From the NCBI RefSeq assembly GCF_000005505.3, contig NC_016132.3:7688001-7752000 (forward strand): DNA of 64,000 nucleotides, read 5' to 3'. Below the pieces are notes generated by a model. It was not told the DNA's origin. It did no database searches and saw only the letters and a list, made by a program, of their open reading frames with translations. The DNA is from Brachypodium distachyon (Eukaryota; Streptophyta; Magnoliopsida; Poales; Poaceae). The position numbers were made by a program, and so were the translations under genes. Of this stretch, positions 44,782-56,372 are shown one piece after another (position 1 is the stretch's first letter; each line of letters begins with the position of its first letter).

Positions 44782-47409
44782 ATGGCGGGACTCGACGTCG
44801 ATCGTCCAGTGGGCGAGCCAGCGAGGGGATCTCTGGCGGCGCAGCTTGTGGCGAACCGACTGTCACAGAAGAAGAAAGTCTCCTTCCGTCCTCGCGGTGG
44901 CCCTGCCTTGGTTCCGACAGCGCCGGTGGACGGGGAGGTTGGGTGCATGACCACCTTCTTCCTTCGTCGATGAGCCCCGAGGACCTTGCCCAGCTGGAGG
45001 AGGCGGGGTACTTCCCAAAAGGGGATGGTATCCTGCCCGATGGCGAGGAGGTGAGGCTTGACCAGCGACGGCGTCCGGGTTGCATCGTGGCATTCTCGGC
45101 CTGGTTTCACGCCGGCCTGTGCGTGCCCGTTCACCCCTTCCTGCTGAAGTTTTTGGAGACGTACGGCATCGAGCTGGCCCAGCTTCACCCGTCGGCGATC
45201 GTGAGGTTGAACGTTTTCAGGTGGCTGTGTGAGACAGCGCTTCATGAGGAGCCTTCGATGAAGCTTCTGCTGTTCTACTTCACCGTGGAGGTGAGGGAGT
45301 TGCTCACCCCGGACGGCTTCGCCTTGAGCGCCTTTGGTTCGGTGAACCTGAGGCTTCGTTCCGGTTTTGGGGACGACTTCCTGCTCATGCCGGGGAAGAG
45401 CGCGGAGAAGTTGTTCGTCAAGTGGGAGTCCCAGTGGTTTCTTCTTTGGGTTTCGAAGACCCGTCTTCGGCACACGGGTGATCTCCCCCGGCACTCTAGG
45501 GCCGGAGGTCTCAGGGAGGTGTCCCACCCCGGAGATCCTCGGTCGGCCGACCTCTGGAAGGTGGCCACGATCAAGGAAGTGTCTACCGAGAGGAGCTTTC
45601 GTGACCTCATGGAGAAGGTGGTGATGGCGGGACGCTTCATGATGAGGAGTCGTCCGAGGTCCGAGATTGGGATCCCTCGATCTTTCTGTCCTCCACAGCT
45701 CGTCGCCGCACGTGAGTGGCGCTCCTCTCCCCTTCGCGCCTTGATTTTTTTTCCTTGTGAAGGTACTTAACAACTTTGGGCTTGTCTTTTTCAGCGACAT
45801 TTTCTGAGGAGAGGGCGGCGTTGTGGGCCACGCAGTTGATAGGTCCATACGGCGGGCCAGAGCACCGTGACTACGAGGCGAATATCAGCGAGGGGGGATG
45901 TCACAACATCATCGCGAGGTGCTTCGGGAAGATGGTGCCTGTGCGACAGGATCCGAAGTTTGGTCGCCTTCTTCGAGTGGGCGATCGCTACTCCCGCTTG
46001 GCTACGCCGTCGATGTTGGCGGTGGGGTCCAAGCTGCGGGATTCCTGTGGGAAGGCGAAGGCGGGAGCGGCGGTGCTGGGCCTGGCGGTGCCTGTCGCGC
46101 CGGTCCCCAAGGTACCTCGCCCGTCGAGTGGATGCAAGAGGAAAGCTCCCCCGACTCCTTCTCCTTCTCTGGACTACGCCCCGGCGGATCCTGTCGTGGG
46201 CGAGTCGAGGTCCCCCATGAGGGTGACCTTGGACCTGCACATGAAGGGGAAGATTGGACTCGAGCAAGTTCTTCCTCCTTCGAGTCACGAGGTTGAGGCT
46301 TTCACTCGTGAGACGAGGCTTCGGCTTCAGAGCGACTCGTTGGTGGAGTTGTCGACCGGAGCTAGCGGTGCGGGCGTCCAGGTGTTCTCCATTGGTCGCG
46401 AGCGCCCTGAGGAGGATGCTCCTACCTCGGGTGAGTGCCATTTTCTTTTGTTCACGTCATTCTTTTTAAGAATGATTTTGATGTGATCTTCTTGGCTTGT
46501 TTTTAGGTGCGAGGGCCGCGGAGCCCGGGGCTCGTGAGGGCGAGCCCCCGACTCAGGCTTCCGGCGTCCGAGGACGGAGCGAGAGACCCTTTCGTGACAC
46601 TGGAGCTGGTGAGCAACCGTGACGTAGCTCCCTTTGCCCTTTGGGTTAGCTTTATGCTAACTTCCTCTTCTTTGCAGGTAAGAGGCTTGGTCGAGGCCGT
46701 GGGTGCCCTTCCTGCCCTGAAGACTCAGGTGGGGGCGCTTTCCGCTGCCTTGGACGTGGAGATGTCCAAGTCTACCCTTGTCTTGAGTGAGTTGGCTTCG
46801 AAGAGGGTGCGGCGCGAGGCCGTGGAGGCTGAGCTCTCCCGTGTTTCAGCGGAGCTCGCGGCGACCAGGGCTCGACTCGCTGAGGAGTGCCAGAAGGACG
46901 AGATCACGAGGACCCGTCGAGCTGAGGAGGACTTGGTGGTGGCCAACCTTGATAGGGAGCACACCCGCGCGGAGGCAGCTTCCCACAAGGTGGAGTTAGC
47001 GGCAGCGGGTGACGGCCCGATGCTTGCTCCTCGTGCCCGTCCTCCACCGGATCGTCGCCCCAAGGTGGTTTCGCTTTTGCTTGCCCAGGCCACCGAGATT
47101 CGGGAGACGATGACTTGCCTGAGGAGTGTTCCCCAGCCGGATCTTCCTCCGTGTCGCACGGTGGATGAAGCGAGCGGGGTGCTTACTTCCCAGGTGGAGC
47201 TCATTGAGCCTACCGTGAAGTAGTGCCTCCTGAGTACGGGTGCCCGACTTGTTTCGTCGACGGTGGCGGCAGTCCTTGACGGCGGTGCCGGGATGAGTGG
47301 GCTTGAGGGTGAGATGTCTCACGGGGCGAAGAAGTTTCTGGTGGACCAGGGTGCTCCTCTTCGCGCTCAGGCTCGACGCTTCGTGCGTTACCTTGAGCCC
47401 GCTCTTTAG
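44782..47409 (+). CDS. Antisense-strand gene of the Tat element (putative gypsy-type transposon protein), disrupted
   Basis: The plus-strand frame starts MAGLDVDRPVGEP after a TTTCCGCAG acceptor-like site and shifts frame near 44940. It then reads MSPEDLAQLEEAGYFPKGD, RRRPGCIVAFSAWFHAGL, VHPFLLKFLETYGIELAQL and FGDDFLLMPGKSAEKLFV, as in the plant 'putative gypsy type transposon' domain family. GT-AG introns at 45712-45794 and 46431-46506 keep phase, and a third lies around 46609-46684. The C-terminal part is a coiled coil (TQVGALSAALDVEM, VEAELSRVSAELAATRARL). A TAG at 47221-47223 cuts off about 61 codons that remain open to 47409. Function is unknown; such proteins are found only in Tat-type elements. 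The frameshift and stop suggest decay. Confidence 0.75.
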
Positions 47410-48665
47410 GAGGGTGACGGTGAGGCGTGAGCCTCGTCGCCCTTGGAGGTGGTGATGTACCTCAGCTGCTTACTTATGCGATGTTGCATATCCCCACTTG
47501 ACTTAGCCTCATGTCTAGCATGCTTAGGCTCTTAGTCGTAGAGGTCGTAAGGCAGCTTTTTTGTTGTGTTTCATGCTTTACTATGTAGTCAAAATTATCG
47601 GAAATGTTAACCTAGCTTGGCATGTATTTCTCATGTTTCACCATGTAGTCGACATTATCGGAAATATTAACTTGGCTCGACATGTGTTTTTTGGAGTACT
47701 ATATTTCCTTCTTGCGAAGTACTATATTTCCTTAGTTTATACAACTCACGATCGTTCATTGTGATTGCACTTTTGTGCCATCAATTGCTGTCGCCGTTGG
47801 GATATGACTTGGCTTCGGCGCCTTAGGCCATGGTTACGAGCCACGGGTCCTAGTACCCTTGTGAGGGTCGCTATCGATATGCCAGTAGTGATCTGGACAC
47901 TTCGACCTGCCGTTTGGGGAATTTCATGCGGAATTTTCCTTCTTCGGACTTCAGGAAGCTATGCTTTCCCGCGATTATTATGGAGCCTTAGCCCGGTTAC
48001 TATCATGCAGGCCCGTGCGTGACGTCTCGCATACGGGTAGCATGGTTCTCCGAGGTAAGTAGGCTCATGCATAACTCGCTTATTTACGGTTCTCCTTAAA
48101 TGCGTTTTAAGGAGCTTCCGGCCCTCGGGGGACTTGGTTCTACTTGGCGGATGGCCTCGAGGCATGCTAGGATCCACCAAGGAACAAGTCGCTAGTAGCG
48201 ACCTATGTCCATGGACATTTTTAGAGGACGCTTAGGCCAAGGAGGCCTTTTCGCATTCCTCGGCGAGCGGCACAGGGGCAGCGGCTCTTCTACGACGATG
48301 AGTCGTGTGAGTGTCTCGTGTCACTCTTAATTTTTTCCTCAAGGACTTGTTTTTATTGATCCTTACTTTCTTGTCTTAAGGTATAGCCCGATGGGCACTT
48401 ACAAGCCTTATGTAGACGTGGCCTCATTGGCGCTTATGATCCCTCGAAGTTTCGTAGGGAAGAGGCCGGTTGGGCGCTGATGGTCTGCTTTGGGAGCGGC
48501 AAGGATTGCCCTTGAAGGTTCTCCTTAGGCGTAGAAACGCCGGAGCTTGTCACTGTTCCAGGCATGGACAAGATCTTGCCCTTTCATGTTCTCGAGGTGG
48601 TATGCACCATTTCCCAATACCACGGTGATGCGGTATGGTCCTTCCCATTTAGGGTCGAGTTTGCG
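47410..48665. other. Spacer between antisense gene and integrase
   Basis: The 3' sides of two convergent coding units inside the Gypsy element. Only short chance ORFs; GTATTTCTCATGTTTCACCA and a near copy (TGTAGTCGACATTATCGG) suggest a small local duplication at 47560-47680. Confidence 0.5.
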
Positions 48666-50290
48666 TTAGAGCTTTGGGTCGATATTCTTTTTCAGCACGA
48701 GATCTCCTTGGGAGAAGGCTCGTTCCCGCACTCTTGTGTTATAAAAGCGTGCAGTGCTTTGCTCGTAGACGGCGTGACTCATGAGGGCTTTGTCACGAGC
48801 TTCTTCCACAAGATCGATGGCCGTTTTGTGGTGCTCTTCATTTTCGATGAAGGCCATTGGAGTGGCTTCTTGGAGCCTTTCGACCCGAGGTGAGCGGAAC
48901 TCGACCTCGGCGGGAAGAACTGCTTCGGCTCCATACACCAAGGAGAATGATGTTCGGCCCGTGGAACGGCTTACGGAGGTGCGTATGCCCCAAACCACGC
49001 TAGCGAGTTCATCTCCCCATGCTCCCCTTGCTTTGCTAACCGTGTTCTCTACCCTTCGGCGGAGTCCTTGGAGAATTAGTCCATTTGCCCTTTCGCAAGC
49101 GCCGTTGCTCTTTGGGTAAACAACGGATGCGAAGTGCAGTTTGATCTCAAGACATTCGCAGAATTTGATGAATTCCGCATAGTTGAGCTGTTTGCCATTG
49201 TCCACGGTTAGCTCTCGCGGGACGCCATATCGGCATATGATATTCTCCCAAAAAAAATTTGAGTGGCTTGTGACGTGATTTTGCCGAGCGGCGCTGCTTC
49301 TATCCATTTGGAAAGGTAATCAATCGTCACCACGAGGTACTTGCAGCCCCTGTTGCACGCGGGGAAAGGCCTAAGAAGGTCCATTCCCCGGCGTGCAAAT
49401 GGCCATGTTATCGGGATATTCTTCAGGGAAGTCACGGGCGCATGGATTGACTTAGCCATTTTCTGGCAAGCTTCGCATTTCCGCAATATGGTGATTGCAT
49501 CTTGCACCATGGTGGGCCAATAGAATCCCTGTTGTAAGGTTTTTGCCGCGGTGGCTCTTGGCGCGAGATGGTGGCCGCATATTCCCGAATGGATTTCCAG
49601 GAGGAGCTCGGCCCCCCAGTCAGGAGTTATGCACTTAAGCAATGCGGCCGCCCCTTTCTTGTACAGGATGCCGTCGAGGAGGACGTACATCTTGGCTTTC
49701 GCGAGTAGAGTTTTGGCGCTTGGGCCTTCTGCTTCTTCGTCCACCTCGCCTTTCAAGGCGCGGATAATCAATGTCATCCAAGAGGGTGGAGCGTTGATGA
49801 CCATGCTGGTCTTTGAAGCTTCGTCAAGGGTGTCGGCTTCTTCCTTTATGGATGGGGTGCGAATCACTTCGAAGAATGCGCCGGGTGGCAGCGGTTCTTT
49901 GGAACCGGCCGTTCGGGCTAACCTGTCGGCCAGGTGATTTTCTCCTCGTGGAATGCGTCTCGCCTCCATGCCCAGGAAGTACCGTTCCATCTTGCGAACT
50001 TCTTCGATATATTTCTTCATCCTCTCAACAAGACATTGATATGACTTGTCCATTTGGTTTATCACCAGTTGGGACTCTCCTTGGATGAGAAGGCGTCGGA
50101 CCCCCATGGCCTTGGCCAGTCAAAGCCCGAGAAGTAGCGCCTCGTACTCCGCCATATTGTTGGTGGCGTTGAAGTCCAGGTGGGCGGCGTACTCCAAGAT
50201 TTTTCCTTCAGGGCTGATGAGTATGACTCCGGCCCCGGCGCCGTCGAGGCGCTTGGAGCCATCGAACCTCATTATCCAATGTGGTTCGAG
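48666..50290 (-). pseudogene. Gypsy archaeal-type RNase H and integrase
   Basis: RNase H begins FDGSKRLDGAGAGVILISPEG and has NNMAEYEALLLGL, followed by an in-frame TGA (50118-50120, a likely CGA to TGA change) before LAKAMGVRRLLIQGES. The integrase follows: a zinc finger with H-x3-4-H and CEAC, then the core with the first Asp in MDLLRPFP, the second in LTVDNGKQ and the Glu in SNGACERANG. The core changes frame near 49240 at a run of As (TTTTTTT on minus). RNase H removes genomic RNA and integrase inserts the cDNA. This copy is inactive. Confidence 0.85.
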
Positions 50291-52074
50291 GGGCTCGGTT
50301 TTGGACGCGACTTCTTCGGGCGGGGCTAGTGGAGCATGCCACTCGGCCACAAAGTCAGCCATGACTTGGGATTTTATGGCCGTTCTCGCCATGAGTTCTA
50401 GCGAGAAAGGGGCCAATTCCGTTGCCCATTTGGTGATTCTTTCGGTGGCTTCCTTATTGCCGAAGACTTCCTTGAGTGGGAAGGTGGTTGGCACCATGAT
50501 GGTGTGGCCCATGAAGTAATGACGGAGTTTTCGAGAGGCCATGAGGAGGGCGTCAGCGATCTTCTCGATCTAGGTGTATCGACACTTTGCTCCTCCAAGG
50601 CTTCGCTCACGTAATATACCGGGCGTTGTGACCCGTCTTCCTACTTCACGAGTGCGGCGTTCACGGCGACCGGGGTTGCGGCAAGGTACAGGAGCAAGGG
50701 CTCCCCCTGCTTTGGGCCCGTGAGAAGCGGAGGGGTCGACAAATAGGTCTTGAGTTCTTCGAAGGCCCTTTGAGCTTCGTCGGTCCACTCAAAGTTGTCG
50801 AGGCTTCTCAAGGCTTTGAAAAAAGGAAGACCCTTCTTGGTTGATCGGGCGACGAATCGTCCCAAGGCCGCCATTCTTCCCGCTAGGCGCTGCACATCTT
50901 TGACGGAGCGAGGAGGCTCCATTTCCATGATGGCCCAGATTTTCTCCGGGTTAGCCTCGATCCCTCGTTGAGAGACGAGGAAGCCCAGGAGTTTTCCTCC
51001 TTGAACTCCGAATGCGCACTTCTCCGGATTGAGCTTTATGCCATACTTGCGGAGATTGTCGAAGGTTTCCTGCAGGTCCTTGGGATGAGTTCCTGCAATT
51101 TGACTTTTGATGACGGCGTCATCCACGTATACTTCGGCGTTTCTCCCCAATTGTTCTTTGAGGATGAGGCTGACGAGGCGTTGGAAGGTCGCGCTGGCGT
51201 TCCTCAATCCAAAGGGCATTCTGCGATAGTAGAAGGTGCCGACAGGAGTGATGAAGCTGGTCTTTTCCTCGTCTTCCTTGGCCATGTGGACTTGGTGGTA
51301 TCCCGAATAGGCGTCCAAGAAGCTCAACCTCTCGCATCCCGCCGTGGAGTCGACCAGTTGGTCGATCCGAGGGAGCGGGTAGTCGTCCTTGGGGCATGCC
51401 TTGTTCAGGTCGGTGAAGTCGACACACATTCGCCACTTGCCGTTGGCCTTTTTCACCAAGACAGGATTGGCTAGCCACTCGGGATGCCAAACTTCTCGGA
51501 TAAGCCCGACGTCGGAGAGTTTAGCGATTTCTTGTTTGATGACTTCGCTTCGCTCGGTGGAGAGTTTTCGAAGCTTCTGCTTCACGGGAGCTTTGCCGGG
51601 TCTCACGGCGAGGCGATGTTCCATGACGTCACGCGGGACTCCTCCCATGTCGGAAGGTGACCAAGCGAAAAGGTCGGAATTCTTCCGGAGCAGGCCGACA
51701 AGTTCGTCCTCGAGTTTACTCGGGAGGTCGGCTCCAATCTTCACCGTGCGCATGGCGTCATCTTGGGAGATGCGTACTTCCTTGAGTTCTCCCTCGGGGA
51801 GAGGCTTGGGGATGTAGCGCTCCTGAGAATTGGTTTCGGATGCTCCCGTGCTCGAAAGCAAGTTAATACTCTTGGATGATTCTCCCTTTTCGGCGCACTT
51901 GGTCTCGTGGCGGTAAAGTGTCTTCCTGTCGGAAGATTGCTCGCCGCGGACCGTTATCACGCCCTTCGGCCCTAGGATCTTCATGCACAAGAAATTGTGG
52001 TGGATGGCGGCACAAAGACGGTTTAGCATCGTCCTCCCGAGGATGGCGTTGAAGGAGGCCTCCATATCCACCAC
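50291..52074 (-). pseudogene. Gypsy reverse transcriptase and first RNase H
   Basis: The long frame 50641-52074 holds the RT: CVDFTDLNKACPKDDYPLP, SFLDAYSGYHQVHMA, RRMPFGLRNASATFQR and the catalytic YVDDAVIKS, then LLGFLVSQRGIEANPEKI. The protease end (MVDMEASFNAILGRTMLN) is at the start. A TAG after VNAALVK interrupts the first RNase H (EDGSQRPVYYVSEALEE), which then shifts frame to MASRKLRHYFMGHTIMV. RT copies the RNA genome in virus-like particles. Confidence 0.9.
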
Positions 52075-52197
52075 GTCGAAGCGTACGAGCTCGGTTCGAT
52101 GATTTGCGGCGTTTCCGAAGGTCGTGAGGAGCTCAATTTGTCCGAGCGGCTAAATGGACTTTCCTGGTACGAAACCTGTGAGGAGATAAAGGGATGG

Positions 52198-54316
52198 CTA
52201 AAGCGAGCCGTTCTTGTATCCCCCCCGTGGCTCCATCAGCTTTTTTAATGTGCTCAGATATAGGATGTCGGCGGAGCTTCCGCCATCCTCAAGAATCTTC
52301 TTGAGCTCACAATTGGCGACGATCGCCGTCACAAAGAGGGCGTCGTCATGTGGGAAGCGTATCCCCTTAGCGTCTTCTTCGGTGAAGGATATTGGCACGC
52401 TCGCCCACTTAGGTGGTGGTGTCGGGGTGAAGGTTCCCACGACATTGACTTCGCGAGCGTACTCCTTGCGTTGTCGCTTTGATTCTCGTCCCGTTGCGGA
52501 GCCCCCGAGTATCACTCCTACGTGATGTGCTGGTTCCTGGAACGGGAGGTTGTCTTCCTTTGGTGCTGGGTCAGCGACGAGGACGTTGGCGGGGCGTGGA
52601 GCCTCGGCTGTCTTCTCATCCTTGCGCCAGGCCTGCATTCGCGCCTGGAACTCTTTGCGGGCTACGATGAGCGTGTTGCACTCTTCGGTGCTATGGCTTG
52701 CCGAGTTGTGGATGAGGCACCTTCCAGCCACTCCCTCGGTCGGACGAGGTGGCTTCTTGGCTTGCCAAGTCTTTTGAAGTGATGCTTACCCTTCGACGGC
52801 GAAGATTTTCCGGGCTTGGTCACCGGCGCCCTTTTTCCCCCACCTCTTCTTCTTCTTGGAAGACGAAGCGGGTGCAGGAGGTTTGTCGGACGAGTGAGTT
52901 CCTTCGAGAGCGGCGCGTGGCGCGTCCTTCTTGGCGATGTCCCCGTCTTCGCCCCGGGCGTATTCTTGCAAGATTCGATAAAGCTCTTCGGTCGTCCTCG
53001 GTGGGTTACGACTTAGGGCCCGATTCACTTCTCCTTGGAGAAGACCTTGCATGCATGCGTCGATCACAGTGGTCAATGGCGGGTTGGCGATTTGGTTTCG
53101 CACCTTTGCAAAGCGATGGAAGAAGTTTCGGAGGGATTCCCTTGGCTTTTGTTTCACGGCGTATAGCTCGTGAGCCTGCACGGGCTCCTTAAAGTTTCCT
53201 TGAAAGTTGGCGATGAAGACCTCTTGGAGACGTTTCCATGAATGCACGGAGTTCCTCCGCAGGTTGTAAAACCAAGTTTGCGCCATTCCGATGAGCGCGA
53301 GCGGAAATAGGTTGCACATCTCGACGGGACCTCCCCGACGGCCCGTATGGCGGTGGAGTAGACATCCAGGAATTGAAGAGGATTTGACTCCCCGTCATAC
53401 GGCCGTATCATGGGCGGCTTGAACCTTGGCGGAAAAGGCGCGTCTTGGATCTCCCGAGTGAGCGGGTTGCAAGTCGGCCGATTCTTTTGGTTCCTTCGAT
53501 GGCGAGGTCCTCCCTCGTCTCTCGTCGCTAGAGGGGTCGCTTGGAGAATGATCTCGACGTTTTCTTGGAGGGTCGGAGCATCGACGGGAATTCCTTTCGC
53601 TGTCGGCACGGGTTCCGGATTCCGCCACTTGCTCGTTTCCATGCACGCTAGGGTATCGTTCCTCGCGAGGCGCAGCTTGAGGTGGTACCTGGTGGGCGCC
53701 TTGTTCGACCCCGGTGGGGGGGAGCAAGGGGCGCTTGCGGGGCATTCGCAAAGCGAGGTTGATGTTGAGGGTGTGCGATTTGGAGAGCACCTTGCGGCGG
53801 AAGCCCCCAATAAGGATGATACCAAGGAGCTCCTTGGGCGATCGCGGCGAGCGCCAGTGGAGGTAATCCTGTGTTGGAGGGGTCGTAGGCCGGGACTCCT
53901 TGGTTTTCTGGCGCGGATCCTCCCGATGCCACATGGTTTCCTCTTGTAGGTTCCGAGGGCAGGGTTACCACTGGTTGTACAGAAGGTGGCGCGAAGCCCA
54001 TCGAGCGAGGCATGCCGAGTTCCGTGTCCCCTACGGGGGCGGTAACCGTAGGCAGCTCGCCGATCCTTGCCACTACATTGGTAAGTGTCGAGGGACCGCC
54101 TACGACAGTTTCGAGCACCTCGATTCCTTCCGGGACGGCCGGTAGCGGAGGGGCGACCGCGACTTCCGTCGCAGCGACCATGCTTGTAGCAGCGTCCGGA
54201 ATGGTGATGTTTTCTTCTTCCTCGGGAGCCCCCGAGGCACTTGCTTTCTTCGTTTGCAACCGTGTAGACTTCGCGGCAAGTTGGGGACCCGATGAAGTAG
54301 GCTTCGTGGGGGCCAT
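52198..54316 (-). pseudogene. Gypsy gag and aspartic protease
   Basis: gag starts MAPTKPTSSGPQLAAKSTRL at 54316 and passes through three overlapping frames (53648-54316, 53154-53825, 52786-53319), so it has two or more frameshifts. The core includes NLFPLALIGMAQTWFYNL and FHRFAKVRNQIANP, typical of plant retrotransposon gag. A CCHC-like knuckle (RCLIHNSASHSTEEC) and the protease site (ILEDGGSSADILY, where D-G-G-S corresponds to D-S/T-G) lie in 52198-52731. Confidence 0.85.
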
Positions 54317-54340
54317 TAGATCTTCAATTGCGGCGAGGGT

Positions 54341-54359
54341 TCCCCATGGTCAGCGCCAC
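54341..54359 (-). other. Primer-binding site
   Basis: Directly inside the 5' LTR, the minus strand reads G then TGGCGCTGACCATGGGGA. The TGGCGC start is usual for tRNA-primed plant Gypsy elements. I cannot name the tRNA with confidence. Confidence 0.6.
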
Positions 54360-55212
54360 TGTTGTTGTTCTCGACAACAATTAGAGTAAGGGGTGCCAAT
54401 GCTCGATGGCACAAGTGCGGGTATAAATGTAGGCATGTACGCCGGCCTTATAGGGAAGGTCGCCGTACACTTGGACAAGTGGACACGTCGATATTTTTTG
54501 AATAGGTTCGGTCGACCCTGTGGGTGCGACTTAATCCTATGTTAGGAAAGGCTTCGAGGGGGTTGTTAACCGATGGCTTGGGTCGAGCGGATCTTCCCAA
54601 GACACCTTTTGGCGAGAGGTTCGTCGGGGCGGCCTCGTACTTGGACCGAACGTGTCTTTCCAAGTATCGAGGTTAGGATACCCTCGGAACTCTAACACAA
54701 ACCCATTCTCCTTCGAGTCCGGACCGAACGCGTCTTCCCGGATCTCGAAACTAGAGCTCTTTGCAAGAGACTCTAGCCCTCTCCCCTTGAGTTTATTCAA
54801 GTTTGAGAGTGAATGATACATGGCCTCATGGGGGGTATTTATAGCCTAAGGGTCCATGACAAATGACCATGGCTACCCTTGAGGGAGAGAGAAAAGTGGG
54901 GACAAAAGGGTAAAAGTAGTTACTTTGGTCCATAACTTTTGTGTGCACCATGTGAGAAAAGTAGGGCTTGGTCCATGGTCCACCATGGTCCAAGGGCTCC
55001 CTCCTCTCACTTTTCTTGCCCCCCCACTCTAGCTCATTTGCCCACTTGACCATGGCATGAGAGGCTTGACTCGTTGACTAGTCTTCCTCTGCCACGTAGA
55101 ATTGACCGCGCCACGTAGGTGTCTTTGACTCGTGCTTGCGGAATGTTGACTTGGTCGTCACCACGTAGGATTTACGGCCCGGCACATATAAAAGTTTTAT
55201 TTTACTACAACA
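54360..55212 (-). repeat. 5' LTR of the Gypsy element
   Basis: Same ends as the left LTR. It differs by scattered substitutions and a 10-bp duplication (CCATGGTCCA near 54975-54995). Confidence 0.95.
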
Positions 55213-55217
55213 AGTTT

Positions 55218-56269
55218 CATGTGTCTTATATTAGAGAGATGATCAAGAGAAAAGATATTACTACTCGTGTCAGGCACAGACCTTTTTGGTTGTGATCACG
55301 TGATAACCTTTTCTTTTCCTTTGCGGCTCTTTCTCCTCTTTGTGTTATCACACCACAGACCTATTTTATTTCTCACTTTTCTCTCTCGTATATTTTGTTT
55401 CTTTTGTAGATGAAATTTTGAGAGACACTTGTTTCTTTTGTATTAATTTTACTCGTGGGTACATATTACACTGCGTCAGGTGCATGTACACCAAACAATG
55501 CTAAATAAACAAATTTATTTAGTAAAAATTCTACGAGATTCATTGTCGTGTATGATAATAAAAATCAATGATTGTTATCTAAAATTTAGACATGCGGTAG
55601 ATGTTAGATGTACACGAAAACACATCAAAATTAGTACATCACGACTTATGATAACTAAAACTAGTACATCATGCCAGTACCAAGTACCTCGCCGGTTGTA
55701 ATTACATCAACTATTCATTGTTTATTTAAAATTAGACAATAATGCATATGTTAAATTTACACGAAAGCACATCAAATTGAGTACAACATGATCCATGGTA
55801 ATGAAAGTTAGTGGAACATCATCTGCAAATAATTAAAGTTGCCATCGGTACGAAATCAGTGCAAAATTACAGCTACAAATTAGTGCAAATTAGTCATGGG
55901 CGCATCTTGGTCAGGCGGTGGGTGCCGGACGAAGAAGAAGACAGAGGTGGCGTCTTGATGCCGTAGATGTCGAGCGCCGTCGGGGAGCAGAACTTGAGGC
56001 CGGGGCCGAGGGTGGAGATGCTCAGCCGCGGCGGCAGAGTAGAAGGTCGTCGACGGGCCGACGGCGCCACACCGGCGGCGGCCTCGTGCCTGAGCGCGTG
56101 CACGGCCGCAGCAGGCTGCACCTGCAGGTCTTGCGCCTGGCCAATCGCTCATCCGTGGTAGAGGATTAAGAAAATAGAGTGGGCATGCAATTAAATACGG
56201 TGTGTGGATCCGTGGAAGGAACTACTCCCCAACCGCGACCCAATCTTGCTTGTTTTTTTTTTCGAGGGC
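55218..56269. other. Intergenic and PPR promoter side
   Basis: AT-rich DNA up to about 55880, with a repeated motif (ACACGAAAGCACATCAAA / ACACGAAAACACATCAAA). From 55900 to 56160 a GC-rich block is open on the minus strand (LSISTLGPGLKFCSPTALDI), which could be a gene fragment, but I cannot identify it. Confidence 0.4.
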
Positions 56270-56372
56270 GACCCAAGCTTGTTCAAACACAGAAGTAGCC
56301 CGCGCCACGAATCCAGCAAGTCCTCCAACCGTCGGACAATCACCGGTCACCGCCGCTGCGCAAGCTCCCTGC

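Larger units (their letters stand above)
41960..55212 (-). mobile_element. Complete Ty3/Gypsy LTR retrotransposon, Tat lineage
   Basis: The 13,253-bp element has LTRs of 839 bp (left) and 853 bp (right), each starting TG and ending CA, and a 5-bp target duplication AGTTT at 41955-41959 and 55213-55217. The minus strand carries gag, protease, RT, RNase H and integrase in that order, which is the Gypsy order. The plus strand carries an extra gene between integrase and the left (3') LTR. That antisense gene, together with a second archaeal-type RNase H after RT, identifies the Tat lineage (family knowledge). By eye the LTRs differ at about 40 positions (4-5%), so the insertion is probably one to two million years old at usual grass rates (inference). 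gag and pol carry several stops and frameshifts, so it is not autonomous. Confidence 0.95.

Noticed and set aside
55880..56152. Minus-strand GC-rich ORF with LSISTLGPGLKFCSPTALDI
   Set aside because: Could be a gene fragment, but I recognise no family, and the opposite strand is equally open. Not called as a gene.
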